Positions 41,747-50,094 of a DNA stretch of 64,000 nucleotides are shown in pieces. Below the pieces are notes generated by a model. It worked only from the letters and a program-made list of their open reading frames with translations, was not told the DNA's origin and made no database searches. Origin of the DNA: Phocaeicola oris (GTDB lineage: Bacteria; Bacteroidota; Bacteroidia; Bacteroidales; Bacteroidaceae); assembly GCF_021295095.1 (NCBI RefSeq), contig NZ_JAJLQX010000003.1, forward strand, positions 1 to 64,000. Direction: 5' to 3'. Each line of letters starts with the position of its first letter. Within the stretch, counting starts at the first letter, position 1. Made by a program: the position numbers and the translations under genes.

Positions 41747-44188
41747 ATGAAAATCGAAAGCATTAATAGAAAATTCAGGCAGATGTCGGTGTGGATTTTA
41801 CGCCACCGCCTATTGGTAGTAGCACTATTCGCCGCTCTTGTCGCCTTCTCGTTCATGGGAACGAAACGTATCGTGATAAAAACCTCGTTCGACGACTATT
41901 TTGTGAGCGACGACCCGATGCTGCTCAAAACAAACGAGTTCAAGTCCATCTTCGGAAACGACTACTATGTGGCGGTATTGGTGAAGAATAAGGATATATT
42001 CTCCAAGCGTAGCCTGACGCTTATTCGTGAATTGAGCGAGGAGCTGAAAGACAGCCTGTCGTATGCCGACAAGGTTACGTCGCTCACCGACCTTGAGTTC
42101 ACCGTGGGCACCGAGGAGGGCATGACCATTGAGCAGATTGTGCCCGACGAAATACCTTCGGACGCGGCTTCGCTGAAAGAAATCAAGCGCAAGGCATACA
42201 GTAAGCCCTATCTTGCCAAGAAATTAGTATCAACCGACGGCACCATGACATGGATCATGGTAAAGCTGCGTCCTTTTCCCGAAGACAGCGTGTGGAAGAA
42301 GACGAGCGACATTGCCCCCGACATGCTCACGGGCAAAGAAGCCGGACACATCATCGGCAAGGAAAAATACGCGGAACTCTCGCCAGACGCCGCTGGAATG
42401 CCCTATCTGAGCTACGAGAAGTTTGTCTATCTGACCAAGGAGATGGGGCGTCTGTTCCTTATTGCCTTCATCGTTGCCATCATAGTCATGGTCGTAGTCA
42501 CTCGTTCGCTACGAGGCGTCATCGCCCCGTTGCTCACCTCCGTGGTCGCCCTGCTGATAGGTTTCGGCATTATCGGCTGGATAGGGCTTTATATAGACAT
42601 GACCACCGCCATGATAGCCGTCATACTGACCTTTGCCTGCTCCATTGCTTATAACATCCACCTGTATAACTTCTTCAAGACAAAATTTATCGAGACAGGC
42701 AGGCGTAAGGCTTCCATCACCGATGCCGTAGGCGAGACAGGCTGGGGAGTGTTGCTCTCGGGACTGACTACCATAGCTGCCATGATGACTTTCCTCTCCA
42801 TGAAGATTGTCCCCATGAAGGCTATCGGCGTGAACACCTCGTTGTGTCTGCTGTCGGTATTGCTTACCTGCTTAATCGTTACCCCTGTGATACTATCATT
42901 CGGAAAAGACAGCAAGTCCGGCATCGACATTTCCAAGAGCCTCGAAGGATATGTAGGAGGACAATTCGAGCGGTTCGGCAGTTTTATCCTGCGCAACCAC
43001 CTCACGATATTCATTGCTTCCATAGCCATAACGCTTTTTTGTGGTATCGGCATGTTCTCCATCGAGCCGGCTTTCGATATTGAGAAGACCATGGGACGCA
43101 AGGTGGAATACGTGAAGAAATTCCTCGACCTCTGCGACACGGAGTTAGGAACCATGTACTCCTACGACCTGATGGTTACCCTGCCACATGCCGATGATGC
43201 GAAGAAGCCCGACAACCTGAAAAAGCTTGACCAATTGGCAACCACCTCGGAAAGCTATCCGTTGACCAAGCGGCACAATTCTGTTACGGACATCGTAAAG
43301 GACATGAACTGCACGCTCAACAGCAATAATCTGAAGGAATACCGGATTCCCGGCAATGCCGACATGGTGGCGCAACTCCTGCTGCTCTACGAGAATGCCG
43401 GCGGAACGGAATCGGAATACTGGATGGACTACGACTACCAACGACTGCGCCTGCAAATTGAGATAAAAGACTACAACTCCAACGAGGCAGAAAAGGAAAT
43501 GGACGATTTGCAGAATGAGGCTCGAAAACTGTTTCCAGATGCTCATGTATCGGTGGTGGGCAATCTGCCGCAGTTTACCGTGATGCAACAGTATGTGGAG
43601 CGCGGACAGATGTGGTCGATGCTCCTCTCGGTGTTGGTTATCGGCGTCATACTCATTCTCATATTCAGGAGCTGGAAAGTGGGACTGGTAGGAATGATTC
43701 CGAATATCGCCCCTGCCATTATCGTGGGAGGTATGATGGGCTGGTTGGGCTATCCGCTCGACATGATGACCGCCTCGCTCATCCCTATGGTACTCGGTAT
43801 CGCCGTCGACGACACCATTCACTTCATCAACCATTGTCATGTGGCACACGACCGCTACAACGACTATAACACGGCCATACGCAAGACGTTCCGCACAGAG
43901 GGACTGGCGATAGTGATGTCAACAGTTATCATCTCGGCAACCTTTGCCGGCTTTATGTCGTCCGACGCCACGCAGACGAAGAACTGGGGCTTATTAGCGG
44001 TGGCCGGTATGGTTTCGGCATTGTTGGCGGACTTGTTCCTCACGCCCATCCTCTTCAAATATCTTCGGGTATTCGGAAAGGAAAAGCAGGGACAACGCTT
44101 CCATGAAGAAAAAAGCACCGTCCCACATCGGGACAACGCTTCCATGAAAGAAAAAGCACCGTCCCACATCGGGACAACGCTTCCATGA
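41747..44188 (+). CDS. MMPL/RND-superfamily transporter
   Basis: An 813-residue inner-membrane transporter with two halves, each with one TM (about 23-40 and 415-435), a periplasmic porter domain and a five-TM bundle (about 230-400 and 625-780). This is the HAE2/HpnN-like RND plan, proton-driven and often moving lipids. The segments GIAVDDTIHFINHCHVAHDRYND and VILTFACSIAYNIHLYNFF carry the expected family features. The last 25 or so residues (GQRFHEEKSTVPHRDNASM...) are encoded by the intergenic 41-bp repeats, so the natural C-terminus has been extended by repeat invasion. It forms an operon with a LolA-like protein and a porin-like protein. Confidence 0.92.
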   Translation: MKIESINRKFRQMSVWILRHRLLVVALFAALVAFSFMGTKRIVIKTSFDDYFVSDDPMLLKTNEFKSIFGNDYYVAVLVKNKDIFSKRSLTLIRELSEELKDSLSYADKVTSLTDLEFTVGTEEGMTIEQIVPDEIPSDAASLKEIKRKAYSKPYLAKKLVSTDGTMTWIMVKLRPFPEDSVWKKTSDIAPDMLTGKEAGHIIGKEKYAELSPDAAGMPYLSYEKFVYLTKEMGRLFLIAFIVAIIVMVVVTRSLRGVIAPLLTSVVALLIGFGIIGWIGLYIDMTTAMIAVILTFACSIAYNIHLYNFFKTKFIETGRRKASITDAVGETGWGVLLSGLTTIAAMMTFLSMKIVPMKAIGVNTSLCLLSVLLTCLIVTPVILSFGKDSKSGIDISKSLEGYVGGQFERFGSFILRNHLTIFIASIAITLFCGIGMFSIEPAFDIEKTMGRKVEYVKKFLDLCDTELGTMYSYDLMVTLPHADDAKKPDNLKKLDQLATTSESYPLTKRHNSVTDIVKDMNCTLNSNNLKEYRIPGNADMVAQLLLLYENAGGTESEYWMDYDYQRLRLQIEIKDYNSNEAEKEMDDLQNEARKLFPDAHVSVVGNLPQFTVMQQYVERGQMWSMLLSVLVIGVILILIFRSWKVGLVGMIPNIAPAIIVGGMMGWLGYPLDMMTASLIPMVLGIAVDDTIHFINHCHVAHDRYNDYNTAIRKTFRTEGLAIVMSTVIISATFAGFMSSDATQTKNWGLLAVAGMVSALLADLFLTPILFKYLRVFGKEKQGQRFHEEKSTVPHRDNASMKEKAPSHIGTTLP

Positions 44189-44290
44189 AAGAAAAAGTAC
44201 CGTCCCACATCGGGACAACGCTTCCATGAAAGAAAAAGCACCATCCCATATCGGGACAACGCTTTTACGAGAGAAAAAGCAGTGGCGACA
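44093..44290. repeat. 41-bp tandem repeat array I
   Basis: About four and a half units of 41 bp, each starting GGGACAACGCTTCCATGAAA and containing AGAAAAAGCACCGTCCCA. The first units lie inside the 3' end of the MMPL gene and code for its terminal residues. Inverted elements CCGTCCCACATCGGGAC can form hairpins in every unit. Confidence 0.9.
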
Positions 44291-44309
44291 CCCGACGACA
44301 GCACTTTTT

Positions 44310-44565
44310 GGAAAAAAAAATGCATTAGCGAGCAGCTCGACAGCGCTTTTTGGAAAGAAAATGCATTAGCAAGCAGCTCGACAGCGCTTTTTGGAAAGAA
44401 AATGCATTAGCGAGCAGCTCGACAGCGCTTTTTGGAAAGAAAATGCATTAGCGAGCGGCTCGACAGCGCTTTTTGGAAAGAAAATGCATTAGCGAGCAGC
44501 TCGACAGCGCTTTTTGGAAAGAAAATGCATTAGCGAGCGGCTCGACAGCGCTTCTACGAAGAAAA
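44310..44565. repeat. 41-bp tandem repeat array II
   Basis: Six units of 41 bp containing GACAGCGCTTTTTGGAAAGA and ATGCATTAGCGAGC, nearly identical to each other (single A/G changes). They follow directly on array I, share its period and the motif GACA-CGCTTTTT-AAAGAAAA, and fill the gap before the LolA-like gene. Strong homogeneity suggests recent amplification. Confidence 0.92.
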
Positions 44566-44596
44566 ATCGAATATCAACCTTATAAAACAAGCAAAA

Positions 44597-45370
44597 ATGA
44601 AAAGAATATCAATGATGATGATGGCTTTGACGGTAGCTTTCTCCGCACAAGCCGCAGATCTCACAGGAAGAGACATTATGCAGAAAGTGAAGAACCGCGC
44701 CGATGGTGACACCCGATATGCCACCGTTGAAATGACGCTTATTCAGAAAAGCGGGCACAAACGCGTGCGGAAACTCGAATCGTGGGCTATGGACATTGGC
44801 GAAGACACAAAGAAAATCATGTTCTTCACTTATCCCGGCGATGTAAAAGGAACAGGCTTCCTCACTTGGGACTATGACAACGTAAACAAGGTAGACGATA
44901 AGTGGCTCTACCTTCCGGCGATGAAAAAGACGCGTCGCATCAGCGGAAAATCGTCGAAGACCGACTACTTCATGGGCAGCGACTTCACCTACGATGATAT
45001 GAGCACACGCAGCGTGGATGAGGAAACACACAGTCTGCTGCGGGAGGAAGTTATGAGCGGGCAAAAGTGTTGGGTTATACAGTCTGTTCCCAAAGACAAA
45101 GGAGAAATATATTCAAAGCGCATCACATGGATCAGACAAGATTGTTTAATGGTAATCAAGGCGGATTACTACGACAAACTTGATAAATTACATCGTCAGC
45201 TGACAATCTCCAACATAGATAAAGTACAAGGCTTCTGGACTATGCATCTCATGCAGATGGAGAATGTGCAAACGGGACACAAAACTATTATCCGCATGAA
45301 CAATCAGAAGTTCGATATCAAGGTTTCGCCCAATCTGTTCACCGTTTCCAAATTGGAAAAAGGACTCTAA
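44597..45370 (+). CDS. LolA-like outer-membrane lipoprotein-sorting family protein
   Basis: A 257-residue periplasmic protein with signal peptide (MKRISMMMMALTVAFSAQA). The body is the open half-barrel family annotated as outer membrane lipoprotein-sorting protein, with the motifs DIMQKVKNRADGDTRYATVEM, SWAMDIGEDTKKIMFF and KGTGFLTWDYDNV; KTRRISGKSSKTDYFMGSDF is very typical. It probably shuttles a hydrophobic cargo from the MMPL transporter towards the outer membrane. It lies 2 bp upstream of the porin-like gene, which indicates one operon. Confidence 0.87.
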   Translation: MKRISMMMMALTVAFSAQAADLTGRDIMQKVKNRADGDTRYATVEMTLIQKSGHKRVRKLESWAMDIGEDTKKIMFFTYPGDVKGTGFLTWDYDNVNKVDDKWLYLPAMKKTRRISGKSSKTDYFMGSDFTYDDMSTRSVDEETHSLLREEVMSGQKCWVIQSVPKDKGEIYSKRITWIRQDCLMVIKADYYDKLDKLHRQLTISNIDKVQGFWTMHLMQMENVQTGHKTIIRMNNQKFDIKVSPNLFTVSKLEKGL

Positions 45371-45372
45371 CC

Positions 45373-46680
45373 ATGAAAACGTCGCGATTATGGATGCTGT
45401 TGCTTGTGCCGATGCTCTTCTCGGTACAGGCTTTTGCACAGATAGACACCCTGACGGTAGAGAACGATGCTGTTGATACGGAATACATGCCACAGGAAGA
45501 AACGGACGACAACTCCCTGCGTGTTCAGGTAAAGGGCTTTCTCGATAATTACCACGCTGTCAGGACAGAGGGAAGGAACGACTGGATGGCTTCGAGAACT
45601 CGTGTACGAGGAGAGGTGAAACTTGAAAAAGGCGCCGCCTCGCTTTTCGTTTCCATGAACGCCACCTACAACGGCATACTGAAAGACCGTACGGGAATAG
45701 AATTGCGTGAGGCTTATCTCTCTTACGCAAAAGGAAACTTTGACCTTCGTGCCGGACGGCAGATAGTCGTGTGGGGAGTCGCGGATGCATTGCGTGTTAC
45801 CGACTGCGTGTCGCCGTTCGATTATACTGAGTTTCTCGCTCAGGACTACGATGACATCCGCATGCCTGTCAATGCCCTGCGTGCAAAATATACTTGGCGG
45901 TCGGTAACATTTGAAGCGATATGCAATCCCGTGGCAGACTTCTTCATCTTGCCGACCGACGAACGCAATCCGTGGGCGTTACGCCTGCCATCGGTGACAT
46001 TTCCCTATACCATAGATTTGGAAAGCGGCAAACCGGAGAAAATACTTCGGAACATGGAGTTCGGCGGGCGGATAACCGCCAACCTCAGCGGAGTGGATTT
46101 CTCCCTGAGTGCCCTGCGCACGTGGAACAAGCTGCCCGCCCTTTCTCTTACCTTGGCCGACGATCGAAATTCGCTTCATGTCAAAGGAGAATACCGTCGC
46201 ATGACGATGCTCGGAGCCGACTGCTCACTGCCTGTCGGCCAGTTTGTGCTTCGCGGCGAGGCGGCCTGCTATTTCGACGAAGCACAAGGTAGAGGATTGG
46301 GACAGGACGCGGCATGCCGAAACACCTACAATGCTCTTGCCGGCGCGGACTGGTATCCGGGCAACGACTGGAACTTCAGCGTACAATACTGCCATAAATA
46401 TACATCGGGCAATCTCGATGGACTGTCAGTCTACCGCAATACCGGACTTGCCACGGCCCGCGTCTCGAAGGAACTAATGCGGAACTTGCTGAAGCTCTCT
46501 ACATTCGCGTACATAGACGTAACCAACGGCGGTATTTTCAACCGCTTCTCAGCTTCCTACTCCCTGAACGACCAAATCGAACTCACCGCCGGCTATGACT
46601 ACTTCCATGCCGACAAAGGCAAGTTCCGGATGTATGACCGGAATTCCGAAATGTGGGTGAAAGCAAAGTATAGCTTCTGA
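45373..46680 (+). CDS. DUF1302-like outer-membrane beta-barrel protein
   Basis: A 435-residue protein with signal peptide ending QAFAQ, a short acidic linker and a beta-barrel. The sequence LRAGRQIVVWGVADALRVTD followed by SPFDYTEFLAQDYDDIRMPV is characteristic of DUF1302/porin-like partners of MMPL transporters. The C-terminus ends WVKAKYSF, with the terminal Phe for BAM recognition. Together MMPL, LolA-like and this barrel span inner membrane, periplasm and outer membrane, so a trans-envelope export or lipid-trafficking complex is plausible. Confidence 0.82.
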   Translation: MKTSRLWMLLLVPMLFSVQAFAQIDTLTVENDAVDTEYMPQEETDDNSLRVQVKGFLDNYHAVRTEGRNDWMASRTRVRGEVKLEKGAASLFVSMNATYNGILKDRTGIELREAYLSYAKGNFDLRAGRQIVVWGVADALRVTDCVSPFDYTEFLAQDYDDIRMPVNALRAKYTWRSVTFEAICNPVADFFILPTDERNPWALRLPSVTFPYTIDLESGKPEKILRNMEFGGRITANLSGVDFSLSALRTWNKLPALSLTLADDRNSLHVKGEYRRMTMLGADCSLPVGQFVLRGEAACYFDEAQGRGLGQDAACRNTYNALAGADWYPGNDWNFSVQYCHKYTSGNLDGLSVYRNTGLATARVSKELMRNLLKLSTFAYIDVTNGGIFNRFSASYSLNDQIELTAGYDYFHADKGKFRMYDRNSEMWVKAKYSF

Positions 46681-46960
46681 TAAAGTCAACAACTGTGCCG
46701 GAGCATCGAAAAAGGAAAGACTGAACTGGTGGTTTTGGAAAGACTGAGAAAACAGTCGTCATATTCTCGCAAATATGACGTTATGTTTTTGTATATTTGC
46801 CAATGAAAACCTAAAAAATATGCCAGCCGACAAGGGAAAGCCCCAACCAAGCGGTGGAGGCGGAAGCGAGGAACCGTAAAGTTATTTCGATTGTGGAGCG
46901 GCTGGCGTTATGTAGCGTCGCTCCGCTATCGTATGTCGAACAACCTTTAAATTTGAAAAT
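46681..46960. other. Intergenic region with possible promoter and short ORF
   Basis: TATATTTG at 46792-46799 is a possible -7 box. An ATG at 46819 opens a 19-codon frame (MPADKGKPQPSGGGGSEEP) that is too short to defend as a gene. Nothing else is recognised before the ClbS/DfsB-like gene. Confidence 0.35.
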
Positions 46961-47497
46961 ATGGCACGGGCAACAACAAAGACAGATTTGATTACATCTG
47001 CAAACGGACAATTTGACAAGATGTGGAAACTCATCGAAACGATGAGTGAGGAACAACAGAACGCAACATTTGCCGAAGAAATAGCAACGGCTGGCAAGGA
47101 GGCTCATTGGGGCAGGGATAAAAACCTGCGTGACGTGCTTGTACATCTGTACGAATGGCATCATCTGCTGTTGGATTGGGTACAAGCCAATAGTAACGGT
47201 GAGCATAAACCCTTTCTTCCCGAACCATATAATTGGAGAACATACCCGACAATGAACGTGGAATTTTGGAAAAAACCCCAAAGTACACCGCTGACGGAAG
47301 CAAAGGTGAAATTGAAAGAAAGTCATAAAGATGTAATGGCACTGATAGAGAGTTTCTCCAACGACGAACTCTTTGCCAAAGGTGCATTGGATTGGACGGG
47401 CACTTCTCCACTTGGCGCTTACTGTGTTTCAACCACTGCAAGTCATTACGACTGGGCAATGAAGAAGATAAAGGTGCATATCAAGAACTTGAAATGA
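46961..47497 (+). CDS. ClbS/DfsB-family four-helix protein
   Basis: A 178-residue cytoplasmic protein of the ClbS/DfsB (DUF1706) family. Typical segments are KTDLITSANGQFDKMWKLIE, the metal-site-like VLVHLYEWHHLLLDW and NDELFAKGALDWTGTSPLGAY, then TTASHYDWAMKKIK. ClbS hydrolyses the colibactin cyclopropane and protects against the toxin; most relatives are of unknown role. Here it is a lone accessory gene close to a methyltransferase and a VOC protein. Self-protection against a genotoxic metabolite is possible but unproven. Confidence 0.88.
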   Translation: MARATTKTDLITSANGQFDKMWKLIETMSEEQQNATFAEEIATAGKEAHWGRDKNLRDVLVHLYEWHHLLLDWVQANSNGEHKPFLPEPYNWRTYPTMNVEFWKKPQSTPLTEAKVKLKESHKDVMALIESFSNDELFAKGALDWTGTSPLGAYCVSTTASHYDWAMKKIKVHIKNLK

Positions 47498-47580
47498 GGG
47501 TGTGGAAAAAGTAAAATCACATCCATGAGAAGATACCCGAATTGTATGATTTTTACAAGAATAGATTTGTGAAATAATGG

Positions 47581-48315
47581 ATGTTACGCATGGAAAATAA
47601 CTGGAAAGAATGCTTGTCAGCATATATCAATAGGACAATTAGTCCTGACGGTAGGGATACTTTTGAATCCACAGAGACATTAAGTGAGCGAATTTTTGAA
47701 TTTGCAAGTATCAAGCAAGGAGAAAAGGTATTGGATTTGGGGTGTGGCTGGGGAAAATCTCTGCCACCTTTCATTCCTCATTTTTCATCCGCTTTGGGGA
47801 TAGATATGAGGCGAGAGAATATTGCACAGGCAAGAGATACCTATGTGGATTATAGCCATGTTTCGTTTCAGTGCGGTTATATCCAAGACTTGGATTTGTC
47901 GCCTGAGAGTGTAGATTTAATTATTTCCTCGCTTGTTCTGCATCAAGTGGAATGGATCGGGCAAGAAGGATTGTTTAACGCTGTGAAGCGTGTACTGAAA
48001 GCAGATGGCGAAATGGTGATGGCAGACGAAATCATCTTGTTCAATCCGGACACATCTCCCGAAAGGTTCAATGAAGTCTATCGCTATCTGTTGGAACATA
48101 CCACTCCGAAAGAAGTCTATGAAAATCATATCAAGCCATACCTGCAAGAGGGATGTATCTATACTTGGCAAGACATGAAAAAGAATACGCCTCCTGAATA
48201 TTGGTTTTATTCTATAGAAGATTTGAAAGCCGTATTGAGAAAAGCAGAATTGAAAATTGTAGATGTTCAAGAAATAACCCCGTTTTTCGGTCTGTTGAAA
48301 ATAAGACACCAATAG
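47581..48315 (+). CDS. Class I SAM-dependent methyltransferase
   Basis: A 244-residue Rossmann-fold methyltransferase. Motif I is KVLDLGCGWGKSLPPF, motif II about GIDMRRENI, and motif IV SVDLIISSLVLHQVEW. The start may be 47581 (MLRMENNW) or the ATG at 47590. The substrate is unknown; the fold class also contains metabolite and arsenite methyltransferases, but no Cys pattern of ArsM is seen. It is followed after 10 bp by a VOC protein, probably in one transcript. Confidence 0.88.
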   Translation: MLRMENNWKECLSAYINRTISPDGRDTFESTETLSERIFEFASIKQGEKVLDLGCGWGKSLPPFIPHFSSALGIDMRRENIAQARDTYVDYSHVSFQCGYIQDLDLSPESVDLIISSLVLHQVEWIGQEGLFNAVKRVLKADGEMVMADEIILFNPDTSPERFNEVYRYLLEHTTPKEVYENHIKPYLQEGCIYTWQDMKKNTPPEYWFYSIEDLKAVLRKAELKIVDVQEITPFFGLLKIRHQ

Positions 48316-48325
48316 CATCAAAAGA

Positions 48326-48688
48326 ATGAAACCAAACAAGATATATGCCTGTTGGATTTATGTCAGTGATTTACAGAAGTCCAAACAATTTTATCAGAGT
48401 ATAGGCTTCGAAGTAAAACTAACAGACGGAGATTGGATAGAGTTTGATTTAGGTGAGACTTCATTCGCTATATTGAAAAGACCTGCCAACAAGGGCGATG
48501 TGATTGCAAGCAAAACAAGGATTATGTTTGAGACTGACAATATAGAGCTTGTGTATGAGGAATTAAAAGGGAAAAGAATAAAAACGATTGGAGAAATACG
48601 AACAGAACCTTACGGAAAGCTGCTGACTTTTGAAGATCCTGACGGACATTGGTTGGAGTTTTATCAAAAACTTCCTTGTAGTGATTAA
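48326..48688 (+). CDS. VOC-family protein (glyoxalase/bleomycin-resistance fold)
   Basis: A 120-residue single VOC module pair (YACWIYVSDLQKSKQFYQSIG, then GKLLTFEDPDGHWLEFYQKL). The Glu of WLEFYQ is the usual metal ligand, but the N-terminal His is replaced, so enzymatic activity is uncertain; binding and sequestration of a small molecule is the alternative. It lies 10 bp after the methyltransferase. The two, with the ClbS-like gene, form a small accessory or detoxification cluster. Confidence 0.85.
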   Translation: MKPNKIYACWIYVSDLQKSKQFYQSIGFEVKLTDGDWIEFDLGETSFAILKRPANKGDVIASKTRIMFETDNIELVYEELKGKRIKTIGEIRTEPYGKLLTFEDPDGHWLEFYQKLPCSD

Positions 48689-48719
48689 AAGGAATATGAG
48701 TATTTTATAATGGCTTTTT

Positions 48720-48758
48720 GTTACTTTTGAGCCGTCTCAACTCATTGTCAAAAGTAAC
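48720..48758 (+). terminator. Terminator after the VOC gene
   Basis: GTTACTTTTGA (48720-48730) and TCAAAAGTAAC (48748-48758) are perfect 11-bp inverted arms, followed after six bases by TTTTT. It would end the methyltransferase-VOC transcript. Confidence 0.6.
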
Positions 48759-48824
48759 GATGTGTTTTTCATTAGGGTTTCTTTGCTCCTTTCTTTGTCC
48801 GCCCGAAGCTCACGAAGGAAAGGA

Positions 48825-48848
48825 GCGGTCGGCAAATTTGCCGACCGC
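48825..48848. other. Perfect 24-bp palindrome
   Basis: GCGGTCGGCAAA and its exact reverse complement adjoin without a spacer. There is no T-run of terminator type. Such long perfect dyads are typical of recombination or replication sites or of dimeric-protein operators; it lies at the edge of the presumed island. Confidence 0.8.
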
Positions 48849-49514
48849 TTTACTCCGTCTATTCTTCTTGAATGGTTATTCGCCCCGTTTTTGCATCGGG
48901 ATAAATCATCTTGTTTGATTTTATGCGGATTCCAGAGATGAGGGAGTTTGAGTTCAACTTTTTCTTTTTCCCTGCATCTCGCATATCCAACATTTTTATC
49001 TTTGACTTTCCGCTGCGCGCCGCCGATTTTCAATTCCGTCGGGTCGATCGTTTTCGTTTCAGTAGCGTAAATAAGGTAGGGCTTAGGACAAACAAGGTTT
49101 ACGGCAAGAATACTACCTGCAATGAAAATGAAATAAGCAGTGTGGAGATTGTCGTCTAAACGGCTTGCCGTCCCGACCTTTTTTGTCCGTAAAAGCCCGA
49201 AACTACCTTTGCCGCTGACAACGAACAACCGATCCCGACATGATACACGGGCACAAGTAGAGGATGTGCAGGTAGAGAAGCTGGGTGAAAATAAAAAACG
49301 CAGTCTTCGGAGGCTGCATTTTACCATAAGAATAGAATACACGGAAAAAAAGTAGCCCCAACGGACGGATCTACGAAAAAAATGGAGAAAATTCTTTTTT
49401 CTCACGATATACCCTTATTATTTGCATCAAATAAAATAGTTCTTTGAAATGGCAAAATAAGGTGGAATATAGAAGCTCACTGGTTTCTTTATCGTTACCT
49501 GCTTTCATTAACAA
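48849..49514. other. Gene-poor stretch with a decayed-looking reading frame
   Basis: A minus-strand frame is open from 49405 to 48737 (222 codons) and passes through the 24-bp palindrome. Its middle (TAYFIFIAGSILAVNLVCPK, then DPTELKIGGAQRKVKDKNVG) looks protein-like, but the flanks are Ser/Arg-rich and resemble out-of-frame translation. I do not call a gene. Further right (49406-49514) there is only A+T-rich DNA. Confidence 0.35.
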
Positions 49515-49745
49515 TCAATTTAATCTATTGAGTATTTGATATTTACACAATTCTCTATACCTTACAATGTGCATGGATAGAGGTTTGTTAATTCCTGACA
49601 TGTTTTTGATTTTCTTAAGCCGGTAATTCATGACCTGATCAGCCGGTACCCAGAATTCGTAAACGAGAATTTCAACAGGCTGATCTTTGTAAATGATCGC
49701 CCTTTTTCGTCTGTCAAAAATAGGTTTTAATTTGTAATTTGGCAT
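49515..49745 (-). pseudogene. Possible N-terminal fragment of a tyrosine recombinase
   Basis: A 76-codon frame, MPNYKLKPIFDRRKRAIIYK followed by DQPVEILVYEFWVP. The opening resembles the arm-binding domain of Bacteroidetes integrases (x-F-x-P-x-FDRRK...PVEIRV), after which the similarity fades. No catalytic domain (R..HxxR..Y) follows. It lies 190 bp from the 3' end of tRNA-Thr and on the same strand, where an integrase gene of a tRNA-targeting element would be expected. The assignment is weak. Confidence 0.35.
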
Positions 49746-49778
49746 AAAGCATTTAATTCAGATGCGCCCTTTATCACT

Positions 49779-49807
49779 GCTGTACCAACCTCAAAAAGTG
49801 GTACAGC
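49779..49807. repeat. Perfect 9-bp inverted repeat
   Basis: GCTGTACCA (49779-49787) and TGGTACAGC (49799-49807) flank an 11-bp spacer between the putative integrase fragment and tRNA-Thr. It may be a protein-binding dyad or a hairpin. The rest of 49746-49933 shows no gene. Confidence 0.6.
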
Positions 49808-49933
49808 ATTTAGCACTAATTTGAGTTAAAACGGGCACATAACAAGTTAATATTAATTTTATCAACTTGCGCCAAACATGCTTTAATACGCTATAATGGG
49901 GTTATAATCGGTGTTAACGAGCTTTAAAAAGAG

Positions 49934-50006
49934 AGCCGAATCCCGGACTCGAACCGGGGACCTATTCATTACGAATGAATTGCTCTACCAACTGAGCCAA
50001 TTCGGC
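49934..50006 (-). tRNA. tRNA-Thr (anticodon CGT)
   Basis: A 73-nt cloverleaf on the minus strand: acceptor arm GCCGAAT/ATTCGGC, D-arm GCTCAGTTGGTAGAGC, anticodon stem ATTCA/TGAAT with loop TTCGTAA (anticodon CGT, Thr ACG), and T-arm CCCGG-TTCGAGT-CCGGG. CCA is not encoded. The 3' end faces the island-like segment to the left. Confidence 0.97.
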
Positions 50007-50094
50007 AAGAACTATATTTGCGCCTTTTTGCAGAAACGATGCAAATATAGTTCTTTCTTTACGAAATCAAAAATAAAAGATTAACTTTTTTCCA

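Noticed and set aside
44310-44565. Coding interpretation of the 41-bp repeats (plus-strand frame of 78 codons near 44473)
   Set aside because: The period is not a multiple of three and the frame changes with each unit, so a conserved repeat protein is not possible.
48737-49405. 222-codon minus-strand frame left of tRNA-Thr as a real gene
   Set aside because: It crosses a perfect palindrome and a terminator-like repeat, has Ser/Arg-rich flanks and no recognisable domain; I kept it only as a described region.
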